Assembly (NCBI GenBank): GCA_947623865.1
Contig: CANQIC010000001.1
Span: 62,001 to 126,000 of the forward strand
Length of the DNA: 64,000 nucleotides
Direction of reading: 5' to 3'
From: an uncultured Clostridia bacterium
GTDB lineage: Bacteria > Bacillota > Clostridia > TANB77 > CAG-508
The notes under the pieces were generated by a model that saw only the letters and a list, made by a program, of their open reading frames with translations, searched no databases and had not been told where the DNA came from. The position numbers and the translations under genes are program-made. Of this stretch, positions 11,957 through 22,300 are shown piece by piece. How positions within the stretch are numbered: position 1 is the stretch's first letter; each line of letters opens with the position of its first letter.

Positions 11957-13030
11957 CTATTCTTTTTTTAAATATATTGATTGAGATGGGTATGCAAGTT
12001 CTATATTTGCTTGTTTAATTATTTCTAATAGCATATAATTTACTTCTTCTTTAAATTTTAAAAATTCTTCGTAATCTGTTATATCAGTATAAAAGCTAAT
12101 AGATAAATCTATTCCATCAGCAGAAATTGTATCAAACAATACTCTAATATTTTCTTTTAAAACATGTGAGTTAGTATTTAATGCAAGTTTTATATTTTCT
12201 GTTAAATCTGCAACTTTTTCTAATGTAGTATTTAGTTCTAGTGTTAGCAATAAATCATATCTTCTTTTTTCTCTTTTTGTTCCATTAATTATAGAAGTAG
12301 TTGTAAGAAAGCTATTCGGAAGTACAATTATCTGATTATTTATATCCCTTATTCTTGTAGTTCTAAAAGTTATATCTTCAACAGTTCCGGCATATGTACC
12401 TACTTCAATGTAGTCACCAATATCAAATGGCCTGTCTGAGATAATTGATAATCCTGCAAGAATGCTTTTTGCAACATCTTGTGCAGCAAGTGCAATTACA
12501 ACACTAGTTATTCCAAGACCAGTAACTAAACCACTTAAATCATATCCAAGTTCTGCGATTACAATAAATGCTGCAACTACATATATTAATGATTTTCCAA
12601 TTTTACTAAAAAAATTTATTGTTGTGTCTGTTCCATCAATATGAAGTTTTTCTCTAATTTTACCAAAAGTTTCAGAACTAGAATCAAATAAATTAGCAAA
12701 TCCTTTTGCTGTAAGTAGAATTATACATATTTTAAATACTTTAGTTATAATACTAAAAACATCTTTTGGTAATTTTAAGGACATAGCTCCAATATATACT
12801 CCAAGCAATACAAAGAATATTTTTAGTGGGTTATAGAATCCAGTTTCTTTAATTTTATTTTTATCTTTTACTTTAAATTTGAACATCTTTACTATGATAT
12901 ATGCAAATAAAGGGCTAAATATTTTAAATATTACAATTATTGCTAGTCCTATTCCAATATCGATAATATTTTCAAGGGATAAATTTTTAAATATTTCTAT
13001 TATTTCATTAATAAATTTCATAATTATCAC
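11957..13030 (-). CDS. Small-conductance mechanosensitive channel (MscS family)
   Basis: ALAAQDVAKSILAGLSIISDRPFDIGDYIEV; VEDITFRTTRIR. Confidence 0.93.
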   Translation of the reverse strand: MIIMKFINEIIEIFKNLSLENIIDIGIGLAIIVIFKIFSPLFAYIIVKMFKFKVKDKNKIKETGFYNPLKIFFVLLGVYIGAMSLKLPKDVFSIITKVFKICIILLTAKGFANLFDSSSETFGKIREKLHIDGTDTTINFFSKIGKSLIYVVAAFIVIAELGYDLSGLVTGLGITSVVIALAAQDVAKSILAGLSIISDRPFDIGDYIEVGTYAGTVEDITFRTTRIRDINNQIIVLPNSFLTTTSIINGTKREKRRYDLLLTLELNTTLEKVADLTENIKLALNTNSHVLKENIRVLFDTISADGIDLSISFYTDITDYEEFLKFKEEVNYMLLEIIKQANIELAYPSQSIYLKKE

Positions 13031-13095
13031 CTAATTAAATATTAGCACATTTTGGCAAATTATTCAACAGGTGCAAATCAACGATAATATAAAAA

Positions 13096-13123
13096 TCCCG
13101 TCCGCTTTACAAAGCAGACGGGA
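13096..13123 (-). terminator. Terminator downstream of ddh
   Basis: GC-rich stem TCCCGTC.GCT...AGC.GACGGGA followed on the minus strand by a T-run. Confidence 0.85.
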
Positions 13124-13146
13124 CGAACCTTTTAATTTTTAAATGT

Positions 13147-14172
13147 TTATAGGATTTGCTTGATAATATCATGATAATTCATAGATGAAAGATATTTAGG
13201 GGGAACGTCAGAGAAATTTTTATATCCTCTTTCCCCATCTTTCCACATTCTATATGTAGCACGCCCATAAGCAATCAAAACCGATGAAGTAAATTCCGGA
13301 TTTGAATCAAGGTTCAATGAGAATTCAATAACCTGCTTAACACCATCAGATGTTTCTCCAACGCCGATTACTTTTCCTCCATGAGGTAGTTTTGAGTGGT
13401 TTTTCAACATTTCTTCAGCAGAGATGAAGATTACAGTTGTATTGTAGTCAGCAAAATAATCAGGCATAGTTTTGATTTGTTTTTCAATTTCTGACCGATT
13501 TGCGCCTTCTTCTGTTACAACATAACATAACCTTGTATGTTTTTCTCGTGTTGTGAATTCAGGAGTTTCGCCATTACGTACCCTTTGAACAGCTTGTTCA
13601 ACAGGAATTGTATACTGCCTTGCATCTTTAACACCTTTAATTTGCCTAATTGCATCTGAATGACCTTGACTTACACCTTTACCCCAGAAAGTATAAACCT
13701 TTGAATTAGGAAGCACGGATTTAATGAGTAATCTCATATGAGAAAACAAACCCGGATCCCATCCTATGGAGGTCATAGCAATTGTATCTCCGAATATAGC
13801 TGCTTTATTCATGCTTTCCGCGTACTGTAATGCTTTTGCATGAGTATCAAAGCTACAAACTGTGTTAAACAATGAAGCAAAATCTGGGCCTTGAATAGGC
13901 AAGTCTTCTTTTGATCCTCCGCAAAGGAAAGCAATATCAATCTTATTTTTCCAGTCATACACATCAAGGGTATTGACAATTGGAACAGAAGACTTTGTCT
14001 CCAGTGTAGAAGGATCGCGACGAGTAAAAATACAAACCAATTCCATGTCAGGATTTTTGCTAAGCTGGCTTTCAATACCTTTTCCAAGGTTTCCATAACC
14101 TACTATTGCAACCCGTATTTTTCTCTCTGTTGTTTTTGTTCCTACCATTTTTTTTACCTCTTCTTTCTGCAC
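13147..14172 (-). CDS. ddh: meso-diaminopimelate D-dehydrogenase
   Basis: KIRVAIVGYGNLGKGIE..., GWDPGLFSHMR, FWGKGVSQGHSDAIR; distinctly less AT-rich codon usage with two in-frame CGG Arg codons. Confidence 0.93.
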   Translation of the reverse strand: MQKEEVKKMVGTKTTERKIRVAIVGYGNLGKGIESQLSKNPDMELVCIFTRRDPSTLETKSSVPIVNTLDVYDWKNKIDIAFLCGGSKEDLPIQGPDFASLFNTVCSFDTHAKALQYAESMNKAAIFGDTIAMTSIGWDPGLFSHMRLLIKSVLPNSKVYTFWGKGVSQGHSDAIRQIKGVKDARQYTIPVEQAVQRVRNGETPEFTTREKHTRLCYVVTEEGANRSEIEKQIKTMPDYFADYNTTVIFISAEEMLKNHSKLPHGGKVIGVGETSDGVKQVIEFSLNLDSNPEFTSSVLIAYGRATYRMWKDGERGYKNFSDVPPKYLSSMNYHDIIKQIL

Positions 14173-14350
14173 ATTCGTGCGTTATTTTAATATGTCAAAC
14201 GCAATGTTTAACGTAAATATTATACATAAATCTACATAAAAAGTCAACTTTTAAATTTTAAAGTTAGAATTTATATAATTTAGATAAAAATATGTAAGAG
14301 GTAAAGAATAAAAAAATATATTAAACATACAATTTTAAGAGGAGGCTGCT

Positions 14351-15409
14351 ATGATAAATAAAGTGTTAATTAGTGTATTAATTTTATCTATAATAGTGTT
14401 ATCAGTTACAATTCCGGTATTTGCATTTCCGCCATCTAACGATAAGTTATATTATGGAATAGATGTAAGCGAATGGCAAGGTAGAATTGATTTTAAAAAG
14501 GTTGCAAAAGCTGGAATAGATATAGTATATATAAGGGCAAGTGAGGGAACAGATTATATTGATCCATATTTTAGAGAAAATTATGAAGAAGCAAAGAAAA
14601 ATGGATTAAAAACAGGATTTTATCATTATGTAACTGCTAAAAATACAGAAGAGGCAAGGCAAGAAGCAAGATTTTTTGTTTCAAATATAAAGGGAACTAA
14701 TCCTGATTGTAAACTTGCTATGGATTTTGAGATTTTTGAAGATTTAAGCAAAAGAGAAATAAATGAAATTTCAAAAGTATTTTTAGAGACAGTAGAGAGA
14801 TTAAGCGAAAAAGAATGTGTAATCTATAGTGATGCATTTAATGCAAGAGAAACATTTGATGAAGAACTTGCAAAAAAATATGCAATATGGATTGCTGACT
14901 ATTTTGTAAAAGAACCAGCAAACAATGGTAAATGGTCATCTTGGGTAGGTTTTCAATATACAGATAGGGGAAAAATAAAAGGGATAAATGGAAGTGTTGA
15001 TAGGGATTATTTTACAAATGGAATATTATTAAATAATACATCAAAAATTCCTACAGATACAACAGAAAATACAAACCAAGATTTTAAGTATATTACTGTA
15101 AGAAAAGGTGATACCTTAAGTCAAATTGCAACAAGATATAAAATATCATATAAATATTTAGCAAAAATTAATGATATTAAAAATCCAAATGTAATTTATG
15201 TAGGTGAAAGATTAAAAATACCAACATTTGATAATAATGAAATACATGATACTAGTCATAGATTGTATATTGTAAGAAGAGGAAATACTTTAAGTCAAAT
15301 TGCAAAAGAATATGATGTGAGCATAAAAAATATTGCAGAATTAAACAACATAAAAAATTCAAATTTAATATATATTGGGGAGATTTTAAGAATACCTATA
15401 ATAAATTAA
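14351..15409 (+). CDS. GH25 lysozyme with two C-terminal LysM domains
   Basis: [33 protein letters not shown]; two YxVRRGxTLSQIA LysM repeats; signal peptide. Confidence 0.95.
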   Translation: MINKVLISVLILSIIVLSVTIPVFAFPPSNDKLYYGIDVSEWQGRIDFKKVAKAGIDIVYIRASEGTDYIDPYFRENYEEAKKNGLKTGFYHYVTAKNTEEARQEARFFVSNIKGTNPDCKLAMDFEIFEDLSKREINEISKVFLETVERLSEKECVIYSDAFNARETFDEELAKKYAIWIADYFVKEPANNGKWSSWVGFQYTDRGKIKGINGSVDRDYFTNGILLNNTSKIPTDTTENTNQDFKYITVRKGDTLSQIATRYKISYKYLAKINDIKNPNVIYVGERLKIPTFDNNEIHDTSHRLYIVRRGNTLSQIAKEYDVSIKNIAELNNIKNSNLIYIGEILRIPIIN

Positions 15410-15476
15410 TATAATTTGATTAATTTATAAATATATGTTATACTTTATGTATAATACTATTTAAGGAGGAATTTTT

Positions 15477-15929
15477 ATGCAGAATATTAACCTACGGAAG
15501 TTTAAAAACAAGGATTTAAAAGCCATAGGGGAATGTATGAAGCATAAAATAATACCAGTTGTTTGTGGAATTTCTCTAAATAATAAAGAGATATTACAGG
15601 ACTATATTGAAAGAGATATGGAAAATGAATTAGCTTTAGTAGTTATTGATGGCAAAACTGATGTTATGTTAGGTGCACTAGATTCAATTTTGATAGATGA
15701 TGTGCTTTTAACATCTTATTATGTTTTACCAGAATATCAAAACAAGGGAATTTGCACAGAATCATTAAGATTGTTTATAGAGTATATAAGAAGAAATAAT
15801 CCTAATGTTAGGCAAATTGTGCTTAAAATAAATTTATTAAATTTTGCTTCTCAAAAGGTTGCAAAGAAAAATGAATTTAAAATTGTAAGTAAAAATGAAT
15901 TTGCTCAATACTGGGTGTATAACCTCTAA
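15477..15929 (+). CDS. GNAT family N-acetyltransferase
   Basis: SYYVLPEYQNKGICTESLRLFIEY; in-frame CGG at codon 7 read in zero frame. Confidence 0.7.
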   Translation: MQNINLRKFKNKDLKAIGECMKHKIIPVVCGISLNNKEILQDYIERDMENELALVVIDGKTDVMLGALDSILIDDVLLTSYYVLPEYQNKGICTESLRLFIEYIRRNNPNVRQIVLKINLLNFASQKVAKKNEFKIVSKNEFAQYWVYNL

Positions 15930-15941
15930 TTTAGTTGAATG

Positions 15942-15967
15942 AAGCGGGATTATATTAATCTCGCTTT
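15942..15967 (+). terminator. Terminator after GNAT gene
   Basis: AAGCGGGATTA-tat-TAATCTCGCTT. Confidence 0.65.
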
Positions 15968-16127
15968 ATATTAAAATAAGTTATAAAAAAGGAATAAATT
16001 AAAAAAAAAAGGAATATAATAGAAGTGTTAGTTATATAAAACGATGTAAAAGTAGAAAAATTGGTAAAAAATATTGACAAATACAAGAAGGAAGAGTATA
16101 CTAATACAGTATCAAAAAATTAAATAT

Positions 16128-16203
16128 CGCGGGGTGGAGCAGTTGGCAGCTCGTCGGGCTCATAACCCGAAGGTCGATAGTTCGAGTCTATCCCCCGCAA
16201 CCA
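16128..16203 (+). tRNA. tRNA-fMet (CAT), initiator
   Basis: CGCGGGGTGGAGCAGTTGGCAGCTCGTCGGGCTCATAACCCGAAGGTCGATAGTTCGAGTCTATCCCCCGCAACCA; C1:A72 mismatch, GGG/CCC anticodon stem pairs, encoded CCA. Confidence 0.98.
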
Positions 16204-16351
16204 AATCGTTTAAAAACAAACTTTTACTACTTTGTAGGTGGGTTTGCAATAATGTTTAATTTAGATAAAAGTTAGAGTTAATCTAGCTTTTATTTTTTTG
16301 TGTAAAATATTAATGATAGTACTTATAAGTACAGTGCGAGGAGTGAATATT

Positions 16352-16582
16352 ATGAAAGTAGTTGAGTTAAAAGAAGATATTAGAGATACAAGTATTATAA
16401 GAGATATATTTGATGTAACTAAAATTAGTCAGCAACTTTCATTTTATACGGAGTTTATAACTGATATAAATTATACAGATTTCAAATATGTGCAAATACT
16501 CCTTGATAAATCAAAAACCATGTTATACACTGTCAATTATTTATTAGAGCAATACTTCCAAAATGAATACAAAAAGGCTTGA
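16352..16582 (+). CDS. Small hypothetical protein
   Basis: GAGGAG RBS and ATG at 16352. Confidence 0.5.
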   Translation: MKVVELKEDIRDTSIIRDIFDVTKISQQLSFYTEFITDINYTDFKYVQILLDKSKTMLYTVNYLLEQYFQNEYKKA

Positions 16583-16651
16583 AGAAATTTAAAACTTATA
16601 AAATATAAAAATACTTGACAAAATTTGAAACTTATATACAAAAATATTAAA

Positions 16652-16732
16652 AGGGACTTGCAATATTAAATTTGAAGCGGTAGAATCCCAGCTACAATAG
16701 GATTTTAACCGTTACAAAGCAAGTCTTTTTGT
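16652..16732 (+). other. Structured intergenic element / terminator-like RNA
   Basis: GACTTGC...GCAAGTCTTTTT closing stem with nested GCGGTaGAATCC...GGATTttAACCGT. Confidence 0.5.
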
Positions 16733-16763
16733 GTTGCCTAAAAACAAGTAAGGAGGTGTAAAA

Positions 16764-17405
16764 ATGAAAAAAATAACATTAAATGAAATAATAAGTTATA
16801 GTAAAGGCAAAGAGAATGCACCTGTGACTGTAATAGATGATGTTACTGCAAAAGATTTAGAATATATAAAAACAGTAGCAGAGAGAGTAAGGCTATATAT
16901 ATTAGAAATACTAGATAAAAATATGATAGCAATAATTAATAGAACAGATATAGCAGTTAAGATAGCAAGTGATATACACAAAAGATGTCAAATTATGTAT
17001 TATGATTTTATAAAAAGACCTTCGGCTAATTTAGTTGCTTATAAATTAACTGGTTACACACCAAGTTGGATTGTTCTCAAGGACAATGGATATTTAGTAA
17101 AGGCTTATAATGAATACGGAAAAGAAATAGAACAATGGCTAAATACATACAATGAAGATACAACGGAAAGAAAACTAAATGATATTACTAAATATGATAT
17201 TTCATTAAACATAAGAGGATGTGGCAATAGTAGAAGATGCAATGCAACAATATTAGAACTTTCAAGATATTATTTTATTAACAATGGCATATTTAATGAG
17301 AAAAGACAATGCTATTATCCTAGTGATATTACAAGTAACAGAGGAAAAGAGGATTATAATAAGTTAGAGAAATTATTTAAAAGATGGGGGTTTAATAGCT
17401 TATAA
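16764..17405 (+). CDS. Hypothetical protein of the integrated element
   Basis: 213-aa ORF with RBS AGGAGGTG. Confidence 0.55.
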   Translation: MKKITLNEIISYSKGKENAPVTVIDDVTAKDLEYIKTVAERVRLYILEILDKNMIAIINRTDIAVKIASDIHKRCQIMYYDFIKRPSANLVAYKLTGYTPSWIVLKDNGYLVKAYNEYGKEIEQWLNTYNEDTTERKLNDITKYDISLNIRGCGNSRRCNATILELSRYYFINNGIFNEKRQCYYPSDITSNRGKEDYNKLEKLFKRWGFNSL

Positions 17406-17538
17406 CACAGCAAGCAGAATGATTATATTAGATTCGCATTAGCTTCGTGACAAACAAAAGTAGAATAAATAAGGCAACAAATTATATATTTAATAAATTA
17501 AAACTGCTTAAAATTGAATGTGGAAAGGAATAAATAAA

Positions 17539-17907
17539 ATGGAAGAGCAAGATTTAGAAAAATTAAAAGAAAATAGTGTGTATGAGTATATCGAGCAATT
17601 TGATGAGGAGTTTGGCAGTATGCTAAAAGATAATATTAAAAATACACCATTGCTAGTAAACATTTTCAGAGAGTATATAGAACAAAATTACAAAATGAGT
17701 AAGTATTATCAAATGATGCTACATAAAATCGTTGAGATAGAAGATGATTTTTGTAAATCATTTACGAGCAAACAGAAACAATTATTCAAAAAATGGGAAA
17801 CATACAGAAATGGTATGGAAGATGATGCAGTGTTAGAAGCTTTTATATATGGTTATTGTTTGAACAAAGAGTTAGATTTAGAAAAGAATAAATACAAACA
17901 ATCATAA
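17539..17907 (+). CDS. Hypothetical protein
   Basis: ORF with RBS, followed by terminator hairpin 17916-17945. Confidence 0.5.
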   Translation: MEEQDLEKLKENSVYEYIEQFDEEFGSMLKDNIKNTPLLVNIFREYIEQNYKMSKYYQMMLHKIVEIEDDFCKSFTSKQKQLFKKWETYRNGMEDDAVLEAFIYGYCLNKELDLEKNKYKQS

Positions 17908-18022
17908 TACCAGTTAAATGTCAGTAGGTATATTACTGACATTTTCTTATTTCCAATTTGTTGAAAAAATTAAGATTTTATGATATAAAATAAAGTAATA
18001 ATATCATTTATAATAGTAGGAG

Positions 18023-18775
18023 ATGAATAGAATGAGTAATCAAGTCGTTTTAGTTACAGGAAGTTCAAAAGGAATAGGAAAAGCAACTATTATTGAGTTT
18101 GCTAAAAAAGGTTATAATGTAGTTATCAATTACAATAATAGTGAACAAGAAGCAAGAAAGTTAAAAGAATATATTGATAGTAATTTTAATATTAAATCAT
18201 TATTGATGAAAGCAGATGTAACAAAAGAAGATGAAGTTAAAAATATGGTGGAAACTATAATAGATGAGTTTAATCATATTGATGTTTTAGTCAATAATGC
18301 TGGAATAGCAATAGACAAAGAATTTAAAAATAGAACTGTTGAAGACTGGGATATTACTTTAAAAACAAATTTAATTGCACCTTTTATTGTTAGTAAATAT
18401 GTTGGAGAAAAAATGTTAAAACAGAAGAGTGGAAATATAATAAATGTTTCAAGTACAAATGGAATAAATGCATTTTTCCCTACAAGTATTGATTATGATG
18501 CTTCAAAGGCAGGACTAATCAATTTAACACATAATTTAGCAATTCAGTTTGCACCATATATAAATGTAAATTGTGTAGCACCAGGTTGGGTAAATACAGA
18601 AATGAATAAAGAGTTACCAAAAGAATTGATAGAAGAAGAAACAGAAAAGATTTATAAGAAAAGATTTGCAGAGCCTAGTGAGATAGGAAAAGTAATCTGT
18701 TTTCTAGCAAGTGAAGATGCAAGTTTTATAAATGATGAAGTAATTAAAATTGATGGTGGTTATTGTAATATATAG
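18023..18775 (+). CDS. SDR family oxidoreductase (FabG-like)
   Basis: VTGSSKGIGKATI, NNAGIA, YDASKAGLINLTH. Confidence 0.93.
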   Translation: MNRMSNQVVLVTGSSKGIGKATIIEFAKKGYNVVINYNNSEQEARKLKEYIDSNFNIKSLLMKADVTKEDEVKNMVETIIDEFNHIDVLVNNAGIAIDKEFKNRTVEDWDITLKTNLIAPFIVSKYVGEKMLKQKSGNIINVSSTNGINAFFPTSIDYDASKAGLINLTHNLAIQFAPYINVNCVAPGWVNTEMNKELPKELIEEETEKIYKKRFAEPSEIGKVICFLASEDASFINDEVIKIDGGYCNI

Positions 18776-18785
18776 GGGTTTGAAT

Positions 18786-19355
18786 ATGAAAGTTTTGATT
18801 TTAAGTTTTAGTAATAATTTAGTAAATGAGGATAGTTTTATACCAAATAAAATTGGACTTACTTTTTCTTGCGTTAAGGAATGTGAGAAACAATTAAAGA
18901 AATCAAAAAATGAAGTTGAACATATATGTATAAATAAAAAGAACATTAAAAAATGTAATGCTTGCGGTAAAAGAGGTTGGGGTATCTGTGGAGATAAACA
19001 TATTTGCATACAAAAAGATGACTTTAATGAAATATATAAATATATGGGAAATTTTGATTTCTATGTATTTATTACACCAGTTTATTTTCACGAGATGAGC
19101 GAATCAGCTAAAACTTTCTTTGATAGATTAAAAAGATGTGATTCTTTTAATGATGATTCAAAAATAAAAGGCAAGAAAATAGTTTGTATAGCTTGTGCAG
19201 GTGGAAGTGGTAGTGGAACAGAAGAAACGCTAAAAGCTTTTGATACATTAAATTATTTTTTAGGAACTAAAATGATTGGTAGAATACCAGTAACCAAAAA
19301 TAATTTTGAAAGTCAAAAAGAAATCATGCATAATGCAATGAAATTTGAAGAATAG
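18786..19355 (+). CDS. NAD(P)H-dependent FMN reductase / flavodoxin-family protein
   Basis: CNACGKRGWGICGDKHICIQKDDF, FITPVYFHEMSESAKTFFDRLKRCD. Confidence 0.8.
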   Translation: MKVLILSFSNNLVNEDSFIPNKIGLTFSCVKECEKQLKKSKNEVEHICINKKNIKKCNACGKRGWGICGDKHICIQKDDFNEIYKYMGNFDFYVFITPVYFHEMSESAKTFFDRLKRCDSFNDDSKIKGKKIVCIACAGGSGSGTEETLKAFDTLNYFLGTKMIGRIPVTKNNFESQKEIMHNAMKFEE

Positions 19356-19366
19356 GAGTTAATCAT

Positions 19367-19918
19367 ATGAATAATTATTTATTAGTACATGGTAGCTTTG
19401 GAAGTCCATTTGTAAATTGGTTTCCATATTTAAGGAATGAAATAGAAAACAAAGGATTAGTAGTTTATACGCCAGATTTTCCTACTGGTGTAGGATATCA
19501 AAACTATAATAATTGGGAGAAAGTATTAGAGAGTTATGTAAGTGCAGGTGTAATAAATGAAGATACTGTAATTTATGCTCATTCCATAGCACCAATATTT
19601 GTATGTCATTTCCTAGTCAGCCATAAAATTAAAGTTAAAAGATTAGTATTTGTATGTGGATTTAATAATTATCTAGGGATAAATGACGAATACGATAATG
19701 TAAATGAGTCTATGTATTTTGATAATTTAGAGGATATAAAGCAATATGCAGAAGAAATAATTTGTTTCTATTCTAAAAATGACCCTTATGTGAAGTATGA
19801 AGTTGAAAAAAAATTTGCAGATACTATTGCAACAAAACAGATAGTAATAGATGATGGTGGACACTTGAATTCAGAGAGTGGATATACAGAATTTAAAGAA
19901 CTATTAAAATTTATTTAA
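19367..19918 (+). CDS. Alpha/beta hydrolase (RBBP9/YdeN-like)
   Basis: LVHGSFGSPFVNWFPYLRNEIE; AHSIAPIF; GGHLN. Confidence 0.8.
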   Translation: MNNYLLVHGSFGSPFVNWFPYLRNEIENKGLVVYTPDFPTGVGYQNYNNWEKVLESYVSAGVINEDTVIYAHSIAPIFVCHFLVSHKIKVKRLVFVCGFNNYLGINDEYDNVNESMYFDNLEDIKQYAEEIICFYSKNDPYVKYEVEKKFADTIATKQIVIDDGGHLNSESGYTEFKELLKFI

Positions 19919-19938
19919 TACAAGAAAGCTGGTGCATT

Positions 19939-20619
19939 ATGGGAAAGTTAGTTTGTATAGGTGGAGGAGAAATACCAAGAATAAAAAATGGAATAAGGTT
20001 ACCATATGAAACAAAAGAAATAGATGAAGAAATCGTCAGGATATCAGAAAAAGAAAATCCAAACCTTCTTTTTATAGGAACGGCTTCAAGCAATAGTTAT
20101 GATTATTTTCTAACAATAAAAGAAGTATTTGAAAAATTAGGATGTAATGTTTCCAATTTAGATTTATTAAAAGATGATTTAGATATGAAACAAATAAGAG
20201 AGATAATATTAAATACTGATATTATCTATATCGGCGGAGGAAATACAAAGTTTATGTTGGAAAAGTGGAGAGAGTTAGGCATAGATAAGATATTGTTAGA
20301 AGCTTATCAAAAGGGAATTGTTTGTTCTGGTTTAAGTGCAGGTAGTTATTGTTGGTTTAAATATAATTATGATTTGCTAGAAGGGATTGGAATTATAAAT
20401 GCAGTAAATTGTGTTCACTACGAGCAAAAAGATTTTGAAGCTAGGAATAAATTTTATAATGTTGTGAAGGAAAAAGGAATGGAAGGAATTGCATTAGAAA
20501 ACTGTGTAGCATTAGAAATTATAGATGGTAAAATAAAGATTATAAAAAGTAACAATAGTAGAAATGCTTATAAAATAATGTATAAAGATAATCAATTTAT
20601 AACAGAAACAATGGAATAA
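19939..20619 (+). CDS. Peptidase S51 / dipeptidase E-like
   Basis: GGGEIPR; YIGGGNTKFML; CSGLSAGSYCWF nucleophile elbow. Confidence 0.85.
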   Translation: MGKLVCIGGGEIPRIKNGIRLPYETKEIDEEIVRISEKENPNLLFIGTASSNSYDYFLTIKEVFEKLGCNVSNLDLLKDDLDMKQIREIILNTDIIYIGGGNTKFMLEKWRELGIDKILLEAYQKGIVCSGLSAGSYCWFKYNYDLLEGIGIINAVNCVHYEQKDFEARNKFYNVVKEKGMEGIALENCVALEIIDGKIKIIKSNNSRNAYKIMYKDNQFITETME

Positions 20620-20638
20620 AGATGGAGGAAATAAAACT

Positions 20639-21085
20639 ATGAAATATGCATTTAGAGATTGTCTAATGAGTGATTTTGATTTTCTATTTGAATTAAAAAA
20701 GCAAAATTTCCAATGCTATGTTGATAAAATATGGGGTTGGAAAGATGAAGAACAAAAAGAAAGGCTAAAACAAGATTTAACAGAACATTTAAACCATAAA
20801 CATATTATCATATGCAATAATATACCTATTGGAGTTTATGCATTACATATAACTGAAAATGGAGATTGCTTTATAAATGAAATAAGTTTATTAAAAGATT
20901 ATCAGAAAAAGGGTATTGGAACAAGAATATTACAGGAACAATTAAATGAAAATCATAATAAGAAAATTAGAACGATATTACAAGTCTTTAAGGATAATCC
21001 AGCTAGAAAGTTATATGAAAAACTAGGATTTACAATATATAATGAAACTGAAACACACTATCAAATGGAAAACAAATTATTTTAG
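20639..21085 (+). CDS. GNAT family N-acetyltransferase
   Basis: LLKDYQKKGIGTRILQEQL; NPARKLYEKLGF. Confidence 0.9.
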   Translation: MKYAFRDCLMSDFDFLFELKKQNFQCYVDKIWGWKDEEQKERLKQDLTEHLNHKHIIICNNIPIGVYALHITENGDCFINEISLLKDYQKKGIGTRILQEQLNENHNKKIRTILQVFKDNPARKLYEKLGFTIYNETETHYQMENKLF

Positions 21086-21196
21086 CATTAAAGTGACTAC
21101 TAACAAAGTACCAAGGTAGTTTAAAATTTGATATCTGAGGATTATAATCAAATTAAAGAAAGTATAAAATATTAAATTAATAGATATTACCAAACA

Positions 21197-22039
21197 GTGA
21201 GTATTAGAAAGAGTGAAAAAATGGAAGAATATTTATATCATTATACAAGTATAGAAACTTTATTATTAATTTTAAAAAATAAAACATTAGCCTTTAATAG
21301 TTTACAAAATGTTGATGACCTTGAGGAATGCGATTCAAAAGATATTCAACAAATAGGAAAGATATGTTATGTTAGTTGTTGGACAGATGATGCATCTGAA
21401 TCAATTCCAATGTGGAATATGTATACACCTAATATGCAAGGAGTAAGGATAAAGTTAAAGAAATTCCCATTTGAAAAATATAAATTTAAGTGTGGTGAAT
21501 ATCATTTTAAAGAAGATACTGAAACATACATTGATTACGAAAAGTTATATAAAGAAGATAAGACTACAATAGCAGGAGAACCACAATTAATTAAAGTTAC
21601 ATATACTAATGATGAGGAATTAATATATCCTAAAATTAAAACTATAAAAGAAGAAATACAAAAATTAAATGATGGAAAAATACAAAGAACTGCGTCAACT
21701 AACTATTCTTTAAAAAATCTCGGAAGATATAAAAGGAAAAATTGGGAATTTCAAAATGAAGTTAGATATATAATAAATATGTCACTTTGGTCAATGAAAG
21801 AATTAGAAAATTGTAAAAGTTATGATGACCAATTAAAGTTAATAGAAAGAATAGAAGATAACAAATATAAAGCACCATATAATTTATTCTTTTTAAACCT
21901 AACAAATGAAGCATTAAATCATTTAGAAATATTGCTTGGACCCAAAATAACTGAAGTTCAGGAAGAAATCATTAAATTAATTGTTGAAAAATATTGTCCA
22001 TCTGCAAAAGTTTCAAAAAGTAGTCTAAAAATAAAATAG
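21197..22039 (+). CDS. DUF2971-like protein
   Basis: YLYHYTSIETLLLILKNKTLAFNSLQNVDDLEE; CYVSCWTDDASESIPMWNMYT. Confidence 0.75.
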   Translation: MSIRKSEKMEEYLYHYTSIETLLLILKNKTLAFNSLQNVDDLEECDSKDIQQIGKICYVSCWTDDASESIPMWNMYTPNMQGVRIKLKKFPFEKYKFKCGEYHFKEDTETYIDYEKLYKEDKTTIAGEPQLIKVTYTNDEELIYPKIKTIKEEIQKLNDGKIQRTASTNYSLKNLGRYKRKNWEFQNEVRYIINMSLWSMKELENCKSYDDQLKLIERIEDNKYKAPYNLFFLNLTNEALNHLEILLGPKITEVQEEIIKLIVEKYCPSAKVSKSSLKIK

Positions 22040-22224
22040 ATATTATATAATAGTAACAAAAGTAACTATGCTTAGGTTTTATATTAAAAATAATATACAA
22101 AAACAGTAAGTAATATAAATGTACTTGCTGTTTTTATTATGATTAAAATCTAATGTTCATAAAGGTACACCTTTACAAACACAAAGAATTCTACTACAAC
22201 AATGTTCGTAAATTTTCTAAAAAT

Positions 22225-22246
22225 AATTTACGAATATTCGTAAATT
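22225..22246. promoter_or_regulatory. 22-bp perfect palindrome immediately upstream of the resolvase promoter (candidate operator/res half-sites)
   Basis: AATTTACGAATATTCGTAAATT followed by TTGACT-17-TAGAAT. Confidence 0.6.
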
Positions 22247-22300
22247 ACGATTGACTTTTACAAACAACTGCGGTAGAATGAGACAAAGTTTAAGAGGTAG

